From NCBI GenBank assembly GCA_902520195.1, contig CABYND010000004.1, positions 46,441 through 110,440 of the forward strand: a stretch of 64,000 nt of DNA, written 5' to 3'. The position numbers and the translations under genes are program-made. The notes under the pieces are model-generated. The model was not told where the DNA came from and made no database searches. It saw only the letters and a list, made by a program, of their open reading frames with translations. Shown in pieces: positions 54,675 to 64,000 of the stretch. This stretch comes from Halieaceae bacterium. Its GTDB lineage: Bacteria; Pseudomonadota; Gammaproteobacteria; Pseudomonadales; Halieaceae. Position 1 is the stretch's first letter. The number at the start of each line of letters is the position of its first letter.

Positions 54675-55554
54675 TTTAGTCTCAGAAATGTGGGGCTACA
54701 GTTTTATGCGGCGCGCCTTCGCAGCGACTACCGTCTTGTCTATTTCGATGGCTCCGGTTGGTGCCTTTCTTGTGCTTCGCAGGCTTTCGCTTGCCGGTGA
54801 GGCAATGGCACATGCCATTACGCCCGGCATAGTCATCGCTTTTGTCTTTACTGGCCTCTCCGTCACGTCACTTCTTGTCGGAGGGCTGGCGGCTGGGATG
54901 GCGGTGGCCACCCTATCTGCGGTGCTTTCTCGCACCACTATCATTCGCGGCGACGCCAGCCTCGCGTCGTTTTACCTCATCGCTCTGGCGCTGGGGATAT
55001 TCATATTGTCTGCGGCAGGGTCAGCTGTGCCTTTAAGGAGTTTTCTGTTTGGCTCGATTTTGGGGCTCGATGATGAGTCGCTGTTACTGCTGGGTGTGGT
55101 GGCCACTGTCACCCTGGTTTCATTTTCATGGCTGCTGCGACCGCTGATCATGTCCACATGTGACCCGGCCTTTTTTGAATCACAGGCAACAAGGCCGTGG
55201 GTTACGGACCAAATCTTTATGGTCCTATTGGTCCTCAACTTACTCGGTGCCTTTAAGACGATGGGCACGTTGATGGCAGTTGGATTGCTAATCCTTCCTG
55301 CTACCGCCGCCCGTTGTTGGGCAGTAAGTATCACTGGACAAATTGGACTCGGTGTCCTCTTTTCTTTGATGAGCTCTTGGCTGGGGCTGTGTATTTCCTA
55401 TGCGTTTCCAGACACTCCGTCAGGTCCATCGATCATCTTAGTAGCTGGCTTTATATTCCTTTCGTCCACGTTAGTCGGGCCTTTCGGTTTTGGACGAAGG
55501 ATCAGGTTGCGGCCTTTAAAAGCTGACGAGCCGAGAACGGGAGCATCAGTATAG
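54667..55554 (+). CDS. znuB: Zinc/manganese ABC transporter permease
   Basis: FLVLRRLSLAGEAMAHAITPGIVIAFVFTG and ABC-3 family topology. Confidence 0.9.
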   Translation: MLDLVSEMWGYSFMRRAFAATTVLSISMAPVGAFLVLRRLSLAGEAMAHAITPGIVIAFVFTGLSVTSLLVGGLAAGMAVATLSAVLSRTTIIRGDASLASFYLIALALGIFILSAAGSAVPLRSFLFGSILGLDDESLLLLGVVATVTLVSFSWLLRPLIMSTCDPAFFESQATRPWVTDQIFMVLLVLNLLGAFKTMGTLMAVGLLILPATAARCWAVSITGQIGLGVLFSLMSSWLGLCISYAFPDTPSGPSIILVAGFIFLSSTLVGPFGFGRRIRLRPLKADEPRTGASV

Positions 55555-55555
55555 G

Positions 55556-56515
55556 ATGCCGAGCTTAATGCCTTCACCTCGCCGAACTTTCATCTGGGCA
55601 TTGTCCTGTGCATTAGGTGTCATGTCGCAGTCATCTCTCGCAAACGAGCTTCGTGTCGTCGCCAGCTTTTCAATACTCGCCGATATGGTTTCTGAGATTG
55701 GGGGTGAAGCGATCGAGGTTGAGAGTGTTGTGGGGCCCGATGCGGATGCCCACATTTACCAGCCGTCAGTTGCGGACGCTATAGCCGTAGCTCGGGCCGA
55801 TGTTGTTTTCGTAAACGGACTCGGTTTCGAAACTTGGTCCAACACACTGATATCCGAATCAGCAAGCAGTGCGGTCGTGGTTGTCGCCACTGAGGGTATT
55901 AGGCCAATAGACGTAGAGGGTTCAGTTGATCCTCATGCATGGAACTCGCTTGAGAATGGCATGGTGTATGTGCGAAATATCGCGGCCGCGCTGAGTGCGA
56001 TCGCGCCGTGGTCAGCTGATCAAGTGAACGCAAATGCGGCGGCCTACATACAGCGACTTGAGTCAGTCGATCGCAATATTACTCGCCGCGTCTCTCGGCT
56101 ACCGGAATCGAACAGGATCGTGGTGACGTCCCACGACGCCTTTGGGTACTTAGCTAAAGATTATGGTCTTACTTTCTTAGCCACGCAGGGCATCGACACT
56201 GATGCGGAACCCACGGCTCGAAACCTTGTCGAGTTGATCGAACAACTAAAAAATGTGGGAGCAGCGGCACTTTTCGCCGAGAACATTACAAGTCCCGCAC
56301 TTATCAATCAAATTGCTCGTGAGACAGGTATTGAGGTTGGCGGGCGTCTGTATTCAGACGCGCTGTCGGCTCGTGGTGGTCCCGCGAAGAGCTATCTGGA
56401 AATGTTTACACACAACACCGACAGCATATTGGAGGCTCTTGAGCGTAGCTCACAACGAAGAGTTGCGACAGAGCAAGAAATAATCCGTCAGCCTCAGCTG
56501 ACCATGATGGAGTGA
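55556..56515 (+). CDS. znuA: Zinc ABC transporter substrate-binding protein
   Basis: [61 protein letters not shown]. Confidence 0.92.
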   Translation: MPSLMPSPRRTFIWALSCALGVMSQSSLANELRVVASFSILADMVSEIGGEAIEVESVVGPDADAHIYQPSVADAIAVARADVVFVNGLGFETWSNTLISESASSAVVVVATEGIRPIDVEGSVDPHAWNSLENGMVYVRNIAAALSAIAPWSADQVNANAAAYIQRLESVDRNITRRVSRLPESNRIVVTSHDAFGYLAKDYGLTFLATQGIDTDAEPTARNLVELIEQLKNVGAAALFAENITSPALINQIARETGIEVGGRLYSDALSARGGPAKSYLEMFTHNTDSILEALERSSQRRVATEQEIIRQPQLTMME

Positions 56516-56525
56516 GGAGATTTTT

Positions 56526-57872
56526 ATGAATGCTGAAGCAAAAGTGCCCGTGACGATTCTGACGGGTTTCCTGGGTTCAGGTAAGACGACTCTCCTAAAC
56601 AAAATTCTCAGCGAAGAGCATGGTAAGCGCATTGCCGTGATTGAGAACGAATTTGGCGAGGTTGGCATCGATCAGGCGCTGGTGATCGAGGCGGACGAAG
56701 AGATATTTGAAATGTCCAACGGCTGTATTTGTTGCACCGTGCGGGGAGATTTGATTCGTGTTCTTGGTAATCTGATGAAGCGTCGAGATAAATTTGATTA
56801 CGTTCTGGTTGAGACGACGGGGCTAGCGGATCCAGGGCCGGTTGCCCAAACATTTTTCATGGATGATGAGATTCGCGAAGAGTTCGCTCTCGACGGCATC
56901 GTGACTTTGGTTGATGCAGGACATATCAATCAACAGCTCGGTCGAAGTGACGAGAGTGAGGAGCAAGTCGCTTTTGCCGATGTGCTAGTGCTCAACAAAA
57001 CTGATCTTGTGGATGACGCCACCTTGGACGATCTCGAAGCCCGCCTTCGGGAAATGAATCGCATGGCAAGAGTAGTGCGATGTGAGCAGGCAGAGGTCCC
57101 TGTTGATACGGTGCTGAATCTGAGCGCTTTCAATCTTGAGGAGGCACTAGAGCGTCGCCCTACGTTTCTTGAGCCTGAGTACCCCTTCGAGTGGACAGGG
57201 GTGTATCAGCTCTCACCTGGTCGGTATCAACTGGATTTAGCCGAGGGCCCTGACCCGGCTATGTCGCTAGTTGTTCGACCCGGTCAGGTGTTAGATGATG
57301 CGGGTTTGCGTGAAGGAGCTGAGTGGTGTGTGCGCCGCTACGCTGAGCCGACTTGCAGTGTTGACGTCGGTGGAGTGGTAAAAGCTGGCGAGCACGCATG
57401 CCTTGAGCTGTCATCTGCTGGACGAAAATCCTTTTTCTTTGATGTTGCCGCCGAGGATACTGTTGGTCTCTTCACCCAACATACAGCGGAAGAGTTTGAT
57501 CTGAAGCTAAGAGGCCCAGATGGTGAGGAGGTGCCGCCCTCAGCAGAGAGAACATGGGTTGCACAACACGAGCATGATGATGAAGTTGGCTCCATTGCGA
57601 TTGAGCGCGATGGTGATGTTGATCCGGAAAAACTGAATCGCTGGTTGGGCAAGCTTCTGCAAGAACGTGGCGTAGATATCTTTCGAACAAAGGGCATCAT
57701 CAGTATCGCCGGTGATCCGATGAGAATGGTTTTCCAGGGTGTTCACATGCTGTTAGATGCGCAACCAGATCGCCCCTGGGGTGACGATCCAAGACGGAAT
57801 CAGCTGGTATTGATTGGCCGCAATCTCGACGAGCAGGCCATACGAGAAGGGTTTGACGCCTGTTTGCTATGA
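56526..57872 (+). CDS. COG0523-family GTPase/metallochaperone
   Basis: [60 protein letters not shown]. Confidence 0.92.
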   Translation: MNAEAKVPVTILTGFLGSGKTTLLNKILSEEHGKRIAVIENEFGEVGIDQALVIEADEEIFEMSNGCICCTVRGDLIRVLGNLMKRRDKFDYVLVETTGLADPGPVAQTFFMDDEIREEFALDGIVTLVDAGHINQQLGRSDESEEQVAFADVLVLNKTDLVDDATLDDLEARLREMNRMARVVRCEQAEVPVDTVLNLSAFNLEEALERRPTFLEPEYPFEWTGVYQLSPGRYQLDLAEGPDPAMSLVVRPGQVLDDAGLREGAEWCVRRYAEPTCSVDVGGVVKAGEHACLELSSAGRKSFFFDVAAEDTVGLFTQHTAEEFDLKLRGPDGEEVPPSAERTWVAQHEHDDEVGSIAIERDGDVDPEKLNRWLGKLLQERGVDIFRTKGIISIAGDPMRMVFQGVHMLLDAQPDRPWGDDPRRNQLVLIGRNLDEQAIREGFDACLL

Positions 57873-58900
57873 CCGAAGGTAAAGTCACAGGTGTTTTACA
57901 AAGCGACTGGTCGGCTGCAATACAGGATTACCCCATGGCTTCGTGTTGGACGCACGATGGTGGTGCGCTTGTGGTGTGCGATAGCGCGGGGGGCGTATAC
58001 GCCTTTGATTCTCAGCAGGGTGAACTGCTGTGGTCTGAGCAAAGCGCGCATGAGGGCGGGGCTCTGGCAATGAGCATGCACCCGCGGGAGACGCTGTTTG
58101 CTACTGCTGGGCAGGACGGGAAGATCCTCATATGGGACCTCAGTGAGGCCCGCCCCCGATGCTGTATCGAGATTGGCAGCGGTTGGGTGGAAAACCTGCT
58201 TTGGTCGCCTGATGGTGCCCAACTGGCTTCCTCCCATGGGCGCGAGATCCAGATTTTTGCCGCAGACGGCACAGAGCAATGGCGCTCGGACGAACACCTC
58301 AGTACCGTGAGTGCTCTTGGCTGGCTGAATAGCAAAGAGCTAGTGTCCACATGTTATGGCAGGGTGACTATTTTTGATTCAGGCACTGGAGGGTCTGACC
58401 AGCGCTTCGAGTGGAAAGGCTCTCTGGTGTCACTCGCGCTGAGCCCGGACGGTGATGTCATAGCGTGTGGCAGCCAAGATAACTCTGTACATTTCTGGCG
58501 CCGATCGACTGGGGAAGACTCGATGATGTCTGGCTATCCAGGTAAGCCAACAGCTCTGGCTTTTGATTCGACCGGAACCTTGTTGGCAACTGGGGGAGGC
58601 GACGCAGTAACCGTCTGGAGCTTCGAGGGAAATGGGCCAGAGGGTACTTATCCTGGTTCGCTAGAGCTCCATGAGCGCGCGGTATCAGCACTCAGTTTTG
58701 CCCCAGACGGACTTACATTGGCATCTGGCGGACGAGATGGATTGGTCTTTGTCTGGTCACTACAGAGTGATGGTCAAGGGCGGCCCGAGGGCGCGGCCAT
58801 GCTGGAGAGTGTTCTGGCCGAGGTCTGTTGGCGACCAGATGGCAAGGCGCTCGCTGCATTAGATGGCGAGGGTATCGTGACGGTTTGGACGGTGTCGTGA
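57869..58900 (+). CDS. WD40-repeat protein
   Basis: Repeated units such as [49 protein letters not shown]; overlaps the COG0523 stop. Confidence 0.9.
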   Translation: MTEGKVTGVLQSDWSAAIQDYPMASCWTHDGGALVVCDSAGGVYAFDSQQGELLWSEQSAHEGGALAMSMHPRETLFATAGQDGKILIWDLSEARPRCCIEIGSGWVENLLWSPDGAQLASSHGREIQIFAADGTEQWRSDEHLSTVSALGWLNSKELVSTCYGRVTIFDSGTGGSDQRFEWKGSLVSLALSPDGDVIACGSQDNSVHFWRRSTGEDSMMSGYPGKPTALAFDSTGTLLATGGGDAVTVWSFEGNGPEGTYPGSLELHERAVSALSFAPDGLTLASGGRDGLVFVWSLQSDGQGRPEGAAMLESVLAEVCWRPDGKALAALDGEGIVTVWTVS

Positions 58901-59340
58901 AAGACATTAAGAATATTTTTCGTAATGTAGAGCGAAGATTGCGAGCCTCGCGTTGGTTTGAGGACGAGTGGGAGATCTATAACCGAGGCAACTACTTGCA
59001 ATTAGCAAAAAGTAATTGGTGTAACGGGAGTCAGGGAGGAGTGCACTTTGAGACCTATATCGAAGCCCCTCAGCTCAAAAAGAAAGCGTTCCCAATATGC
59101 ATGCACGCAGAGGAGGACTGCCCATCGCAGGCGAAGTTTATTGACGATTTTCTAATGCTAGAGCGCGCGCGGATAGGAGCCTGGAAAGGGTATCGGGTAA
59201 CCGGTGATGGCTACTCAATATGTCAGCGAGAGCTACCTTTGAATTTCAAAAATCTCGAGGAGAGGCTGCTCGAGGAGCTGAATCGTCTGCGCCAACTTGA
59301 GGCTAGTGTCGATAGGGTACTGGCGAGTCTGACGCCGTAG
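58897..59340 (+). CDS. Hypothetical protein
   Basis: GTG start overlapping the WD40 stop (gtgtcGTGA); about 147 aa soluble protein. Confidence 0.6.
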   Translation: MKDIKNIFRNVERRLRASRWFEDEWEIYNRGNYLQLAKSNWCNGSQGGVHFETYIEAPQLKKKAFPICMHAEEDCPSQAKFIDDFLMLERARIGAWKGYRVTGDGYSICQRELPLNFKNLEERLLEELNRLRQLEASVDRVLASLTP

Positions 59341-59364
59341 CCGATTAGTGCTTGGCCGAATCTT

Positions 59365-59565
59365 GTGGAGGGCCAATTGAAAAAGCAACGGAGCCCGTGC
59401 CGAAACATCTGTGATTTCTCTGGACCCAAAGGTTGGTGTGTGGGATGCGGCAGGACAAAAGCAGAGACAAGGAGTTGGCAGAGCTTGAAACCTTTTGACC
59501 GGAAACGGATTGAGAGGGAGTTGATCAAGAGGCTGTCGAAGGTCACGGCAGACAAGTTGGATTAA
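59365..59565 (+). CDS. DUF1289 domain-containing protein
   Basis: SPCRNICDFSGPKGWCVGCGRTKAETRSWQSLKPFDRKRIERELIKRL. Confidence 0.82.
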   Translation: MEGQLKKQRSPCRNICDFSGPKGWCVGCGRTKAETRSWQSLKPFDRKRIERELIKRLSKVTADKLD

Positions 59566-59632
59566 CTGCTAGCATCGTTATCGGCTGCACGCCTCTACAC
59601 GACAACTGCCCGATCACTACCTTTCAGCGGTA

Positions 59633-59789
59633 GCGTCCACACGCAAAAATACGCTAAAACGCGCGATTTTGAAAAAATAAAGTCGAACAAAAACAGAGGC
59701 TTAGAAATTTGGTAGGACCAGGCGGACTCGAACCGCCGACCTCTACCATGTCAAGGCCGATTGGCCGCACCAAGACAAGCATGGACGTT
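59633..59789 (-). repeat. tRNA-3'-half-like repeat, copy E, long form
   Basis: gcgtccacacgcaaaaa...aacaaaaacagaggcttagaaatttggtaggaccaggcggactcgaaccgccgacctctaccatgtcaaggccgattggccgcaccaagacaagcatggacgt. Confidence 0.85.
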
Positions 59790-59956
59790 GCCAGACTGGC
59801 ACGAGCAAAGCCATAGATCAACTCGCCTTTTTCCGGTACCTCGACGCGGCGAAATCGGGGTGGTCGGTTGTCGCGCGTTAGAGCGATGGCAGGTAGGTGG
59901 CTAAATCGCAGGGTCCGACCGGCTTCTGCAACCAGGCCAGCCCGCCCCTACCATGA

Positions 59957-60970
59957 TCAAGAGTCAGGGGGCTTCTTTGATGACACTGCTTCTTCGCCCG
60001 ACTGCGGTGACCTTTCCGTCAGCTCCTCTAGGCTGGCGGCTTCAATCAGCGGCTTGGTCTTGTAACTGACCAGCCGGAAATATTCCGGTCGAGTGGAGAG
60101 CTTTAGTGTGTACTCCTCCCTGTCCTTGGCTTTACCCACGCGGTATGTCACCCTCTCGCCCCCACGCGGGGTCAGGGACAGCTCCAGCACAGGTTCTTCC
60201 AGACCGTATTCGTCCTTGATTTCATGCCCCATTACCTTCTCGAATCGAAGATCCGCTAGCAGGCCTGCCAATTTGTCTACCGCACTCGTCTCCAGCTGCT
60301 TGCCTTCAGCCAGTCCGTAGGCTTGCCATGTCGGTGATTGGCTCGAGTCGTCGTTCGCTTTGTCGCTGTCTGCTGCCAGGGTATTACGCTGGAGGTGCAG
60401 GCCATTGACTTTGATGGCAGTGATTCGCGTTTTCGGTAAAGTTAGGATGGACTTATCTTCCCAATCCGACGTTTTTACAGGCACATCGAACTCTGCCATC
60501 TTGACTGCATGGATGGCGTCACTGGCTTCATTGCGGGCGTGAATGAGCCGTATGCCAGGTGAGCTGCCCAGGAAGAGCCTGGCGACTGCATCGTTGCCCT
60601 CAGACAGTGTGATGCGGCGTTCGAACTGCTCGTCGCTCACCTTGAAACGCTCTCGTGCGCCGGCGCTGGTGGCTAACGGCGTGTTGGAACGCAGGGCTTC
60701 GAGCCGCTCTAAGAGTTGGTTCACCTTGTTGTTATTGGCTGGGAATTCACCCAAGTCCGGCAACACCCAGTCGCCGTCGTTCTTTGACAGAGTCACTTTA
60801 GCATCTTCCGGTCCGTCCAGGCTGATGCGGTCGATCTTTTCCGTATCAAAGCTGACCAGTGCGACGGGCTCATTCGTGACCGTAATACCGCGGTCGGTCA
60901 AGCCTACTCCCACCGCCAGCAGCAGCTGGGCGGCAAGCAAGACTGTCAGTATTTTGATTGTCTTGTTCAT
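59957..60970 (-). CDS. DUF4340 domain-containing protein
   Basis: 337 aa with N-terminal TM; FDTEKIDRISLDGPEDAKVTLSKNDGDWVLPDLGEFPANNNKVNQLLERLEAL; downstream of a GldG-like gene. Confidence 0.82.
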   Translation of the reverse strand: MNKTIKILTVLLAAQLLLAVGVGLTDRGITVTNEPVALVSFDTEKIDRISLDGPEDAKVTLSKNDGDWVLPDLGEFPANNNKVNQLLERLEALRSNTPLATSAGARERFKVSDEQFERRITLSEGNDAVARLFLGSSPGIRLIHARNEASDAIHAVKMAEFDVPVKTSDWEDKSILTLPKTRITAIKVNGLHLQRNTLAADSDKANDDSSQSPTWQAYGLAEGKQLETSAVDKLAGLLADLRFEKVMGHEIKDEYGLEEPVLELSLTPRGGERVTYRVGKAKDREEYTLKLSTRPEYFRLVSYKTKPLIEAASLEELTERSPQSGEEAVSSKKPPDS

Positions 60971-60971
60971 A

Positions 60972-63872
60972 TCAGACCTCCGCTAATACTGCGTTGTAGC
61001 CCTGTGCGTCAGAAGCCGCTACCCGGCGGCGCCAGCCCCATATGGCCAGGAGACCGAGCAAAGCCAGACCGTAGTTGCCCCACTCCCAGAACTGTTGCTC
61101 ACCATCTGGCATAGGATCGAGGGTGCGAGCCAGTTGTGTGCGACCGCGCAACATAAGCAACCCACGGTCCTCCAACGACCAGTCGATGGCGTTCTGCAAA
61201 AAGGCCAGCGGTTTGGTGTACAGGGTATTGATGCCCTGGGATGCAAGGTCGATGGCGGCGTTGGAGGCGAAAGTGTTGCTCGACACCAAGATAAGACGCG
61301 CCGAATCCGGCGAGCGTTCGATCACTCCGGTGATGTTTTGCTCAGCCTCTTTTTTCTCCGTTTGATCTGAACCAACCTTGTCCTCACCACCCTCGTAGGA
61401 TGCCTCACCACCGCTTTCCTCCGCTTTGGCCAGTGGAGACTCCTTGCCCTGGTAGAACGAATTGAAGCGTCCCTCGATGGCGATGGCCAGCAGGTGGGCC
61501 TTACGCTCGCCGCTGACGGCGAAACCTGTATCCGGATGGGCGCGGTAGTCGGGCACCAGGTTCAGGCTGTCCGAGGTCCAGCTGTTTTCGGAGCTGTGCA
61601 GCAGCTCGATAACCTGGCGTTCCTTGTTTTTGTCCGCGTCCACCTGGATCGGTGAGGCCCAATTAAGAGTCAATTGTCCCAGCGAGGCGGTGATGGGATT
61701 GTCCGGATTCAGGTTGTCGCCGCGCAGGTCCGGGAAATGGGGATAGGGCAGCATGCGGATCTCGGGCAGGGCCAAGCCACCAATGTAACGCTGAGTCGGA
61801 ACCGGCAATGCCGCGTTTTGCGGATCCAGCACCATCGTCTCATCAATATCGATACCTTGGTGGGTGAGCCATTCATCGAGGCCGGATTCCTGCTTGCTGG
61901 CACTCAGTGTGCCGCTGGCCTGCACATCGAAGGATGAGGAGGCAAGAACAACGCTACCGCCCTGCATCAGAAACTGGTCGATGGCGAAGCGCTGCTTCTC
62001 ATCAAGCTCTTTCGGCGCCATCACCAACAGCAGGTCGGCATCCTCGGGCGCTTGGCCGCTTTTCAGGTCGTGCTCCTTGATGCGCACGTTTTCGCCGAGC
62101 ACTTCCTCTAGGTCACCATAGCGTTGACCGCCTGGACCGAAGGCCTGGGGTTTGATGAGGGCGACGGTCTTCAGCGCTCCGGGGATCAGTCGCTGTAAGG
62201 CCGCATGCAGGGAACGCTCCAAGGACGTCTTGTCCAAGGTCTCTGGTAGCGGCACTTGCAAGGCTTCGCCATCGTTTTCCAACACCATATAGAACCAGAA
62301 GGGCTCGGGGTCGAACAGGCTGGCGATCTGCGGTCCGAAACCGTACTGCTGTTCGAGTTCGGCGGCGAGCTTGCTGCCATCCGCGTCAGGGTCAGCAAAC
62401 TGGACGCTCAGCATGCTGCCCGCCTGTTTTTTTAGATCGTCGAGCAGTCCGTTGAGATCGCTACGCAGCTCACGCAAGGTTTCCGGCAGCTGCTCGTCGG
62501 GTGACATATAACCTTTGAATGTCACCGGGTGTTGCAGCGACTCGAAGGGATTGCCGCCGGCACGGTAGCTGCCCGCCACCTTGCGAATAGCACGGGTGAT
62601 GGCGTATTCCGGGTTCTTAAGCACGACATCAAGGTCTCGCTCACCCCGCGCCTTTACCTCGATTAGGTCGCGAAAGCCCAGGGTTTCATACTGGTCGCCA
62701 TAAGCGATCACCAGGTCGAAATAGGAGCTGACCACGGCCGCCTGGTAACGGTCGGCGGTCTGGAAGGGGACCGGCTGTATACCATAACGCGATGCCGCCT
62801 CCTCTTCGGCTTCGCGGTCACGGGTGGGATCGACAATCTCGATCTGGGCGCTGCCATTGCTGGCTACCGCATACTCCTCGAGAAGATCCTTGATCCTGGG
62901 TACCAGCGGCGCCAGCAGGGGATGGGTCTTGGCCGAGAAGTAGCCGCGGATCAGCAGTGGCTCCTGCAGCGCCGCGAGCTGGTTCTCGGTGGCTTCGGAG
63001 AGGCTGTACTGCTGTTCCGCAGTAATATCCGCGCGGGCCCAGCTGATGGGATTGAGCCAGAGGTTGGCGGCGATGAAATTGGCCGCCGCTAGTCCCACGG
63101 CCCAGCCCCAAAGGCGATGCCGCGGGCTGATGGGATTGCCTGCCCAACGCAGCCGCTCGAGTGAGAACAGGTTGAGGGTCAGGAACACGCCGACGATAGA
63201 GAGATAGTAATAAAGATCGCGCAGGTCGAGCACACCGCGGGTGATCGACTCGAAGCGGGTGCCGGTACCGATCAGAGCGAGCAGGCCGCCGATCTCATGG
63301 CCGAATAGGTTCGTCAATGTGCTAGAGCCGATCAAATAGAAGAGTCCACAGACCATGGTGGTGAGGATCAGGGCGACGATGGGATTGTCGGTGCGGCCAC
63401 TCATGTAGAGGCCGATGGCCACGTAGGCCGCCGCCAGAAACAGCGTTGCGATATAACCGCCGACCACCGGACCCCAGTCCAATGGCCCCAGCAGGGAGAC
63501 CGTCACCGGCAGTGGCAGGGTCAGGGCAAGCGCCAGGGCCACCAATCCCAGGGCGGCGGCGAACTTGCCTAGTATCAATTGCAGTGAACTGACCGGTGCG
63601 GTGAGTAGGCTTTCCAGGGTGCCGGCCCTGCGCTCTTCCGACCAGGCCCGCATGACCAGCGCCGCCACCAAAAAGATCAACAGTAGCGGCAGCCACTGGA
63701 ACAAAGGGCGTACATCGGCGATGTTGCGAGCAAAGAAGGTCTCTATCCAGAAGAAGACGAAAAGTGTCACTGCCAGAAAAGCGCCCAGAAAGAGATAGGC
63801 CGCGGGTGTGGCGAAGAAGCCCCGGAACTCCTTGCGGGCGACAGACCTTGTGGTCGAAAAGTGATCAGCCAT
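60972..63872 (-). CDS. Fused ABC permease/GldG-like protein (GldF-GldG fusion)
   Basis: 966 aa; N-terminal ABC-2-type permease (SEERRAGTLESLLTAPVSSLQLILGKF), then GldG/IFT-like domain (YSLSEATENQLAALQEPLLIRGYFS..., LLVMAPKELDEKQRFAIDQFLMQGGSVVL). Confidence 0.88.
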   Translation of the reverse strand: MADHFSTTRSVARKEFRGFFATPAAYLFLGAFLAVTLFVFFWIETFFARNIADVRPLFQWLPLLLIFLVAALVMRAWSEERRAGTLESLLTAPVSSLQLILGKFAAALGLVALALALTLPLPVTVSLLGPLDWGPVVGGYIATLFLAAAYVAIGLYMSGRTDNPIVALILTTMVCGLFYLIGSSTLTNLFGHEIGGLLALIGTGTRFESITRGVLDLRDLYYYLSIVGVFLTLNLFSLERLRWAGNPISPRHRLWGWAVGLAAANFIAANLWLNPISWARADITAEQQYSLSEATENQLAALQEPLLIRGYFSAKTHPLLAPLVPRIKDLLEEYAVASNGSAQIEIVDPTRDREAEEEAASRYGIQPVPFQTADRYQAAVVSSYFDLVIAYGDQYETLGFRDLIEVKARGERDLDVVLKNPEYAITRAIRKVAGSYRAGGNPFESLQHPVTFKGYMSPDEQLPETLRELRSDLNGLLDDLKKQAGSMLSVQFADPDADGSKLAAELEQQYGFGPQIASLFDPEPFWFYMVLENDGEALQVPLPETLDKTSLERSLHAALQRLIPGALKTVALIKPQAFGPGGQRYGDLEEVLGENVRIKEHDLKSGQAPEDADLLLVMAPKELDEKQRFAIDQFLMQGGSVVLASSSFDVQASGTLSASKQESGLDEWLTHQGIDIDETMVLDPQNAALPVPTQRYIGGLALPEIRMLPYPHFPDLRGDNLNPDNPITASLGQLTLNWASPIQVDADKNKERQVIELLHSSENSWTSDSLNLVPDYRAHPDTGFAVSGERKAHLLAIAIEGRFNSFYQGKESPLAKAEESGGEASYEGGEDKVGSDQTEKKEAEQNITGVIERSPDSARLILVSSNTFASNAAIDLASQGINTLYTKPLAFLQNAIDWSLEDRGLLMLRGRTQLARTLDPMPDGEQQFWEWGNYGLALLGLLAIWGWRRRVAASDAQGYNAVLAEV

Positions 63873-64000
63873 GATTTACCTCCTCGTTGATCGAGGTGAA
63901 TACTGTTTCCAGGTCATGACGCTCAGGAGTGAGCTCGTGCAGTGCAAGTCCAGCGTTCATGACAGCCTGAGCGACGCGAGGTGCACTTCCTGGTTGTGCC
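63865..64000 (-). CDS. ABC transporter ATP-binding protein, C-terminal end (partial)
   Basis: Manual translation ...APRVAQAVMNAGLALHELTPERHDLETVFTSINEEVNHG*, overlapping the start of the GldFG-like gene. Confidence 0.6.
   Translation of the reverse strand, partial: AQPGSAPRVAQAVMNAGLALHELTPERHDLETVFTSINEEVNHG

Noticed and set aside
26800-59700. Classical prophage or ICE
   Set aside because: No integrase, capsid, terminase, relaxase or conjugation genes were recognised; only the repeated boundary sequences suggest mobility.
26709-59789. Annotating the repeat copies as functional tRNA-Val(GAC) genes
   Set aside because: T-arm and anticodon loop look good, but no complementary 5' acceptor strand is present, the anticodon stem has a mismatch, and copy A carries a disruptive 20-bp duplication. 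Treated as tRNA-like repeats.

Overview
64-kb chromosomal window with gene content typical of a marine gammaproteobacterium (taxonomy is an inference). Five blocks are visible. (1) About 1-5 kb: small ORFs of unknown function, an orphan Rap1a/Tai-like immunity protein and a decayed GST-like fragment. (2) About 7.4-17.2 kb: a zinc-homeostasis locus with an extremely His/Asp-rich TonB receptor, two COG0523 GTPases, a DUF2796 (ZrgA-like)/ABC/DUF3299 module, a MerC-like protein and a Fur-family (Zur-like) regulator. (3) About 17.4-26.5 kb: amino-acid/ureido catabolism, including a dehydrogenase, an Lrp regulator, fused indolepyruvate:ferredoxin oxidoreductase, an M20 amidase, an amidinotransferase/deiminase and a flavoprotein. 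(4) About 27-53 kb: catabolic modules with a sulfatase, ring-cleavage enzymes, P450, CoA ligase, a TonB receptor, prolyl oligopeptidase, CotH, and an unusual split PPDK/PEP-utilizing enzyme pair. (5) About 53-64 kb: a znuCBA block with DUF1636, COG0523 and WD40 genes, then a Gld-type ABC exporter. Two structures go beyond the gene list. The first is a family of same-orientation tRNA-3'-half-like repeats (near 26.7, 33.8, 48.1, 50.6 partial, 53.1 and 59.7 kb) that sit exactly at the boundaries of the functional modules. The second is a recurring AT-rich palindrome (AAATGATAC-CCT-GTATCATTT and variants) in front of the zinc transcription units, a strong candidate Zur operator. All calls come from reading the sequence and translated ORFs; no database search was run.
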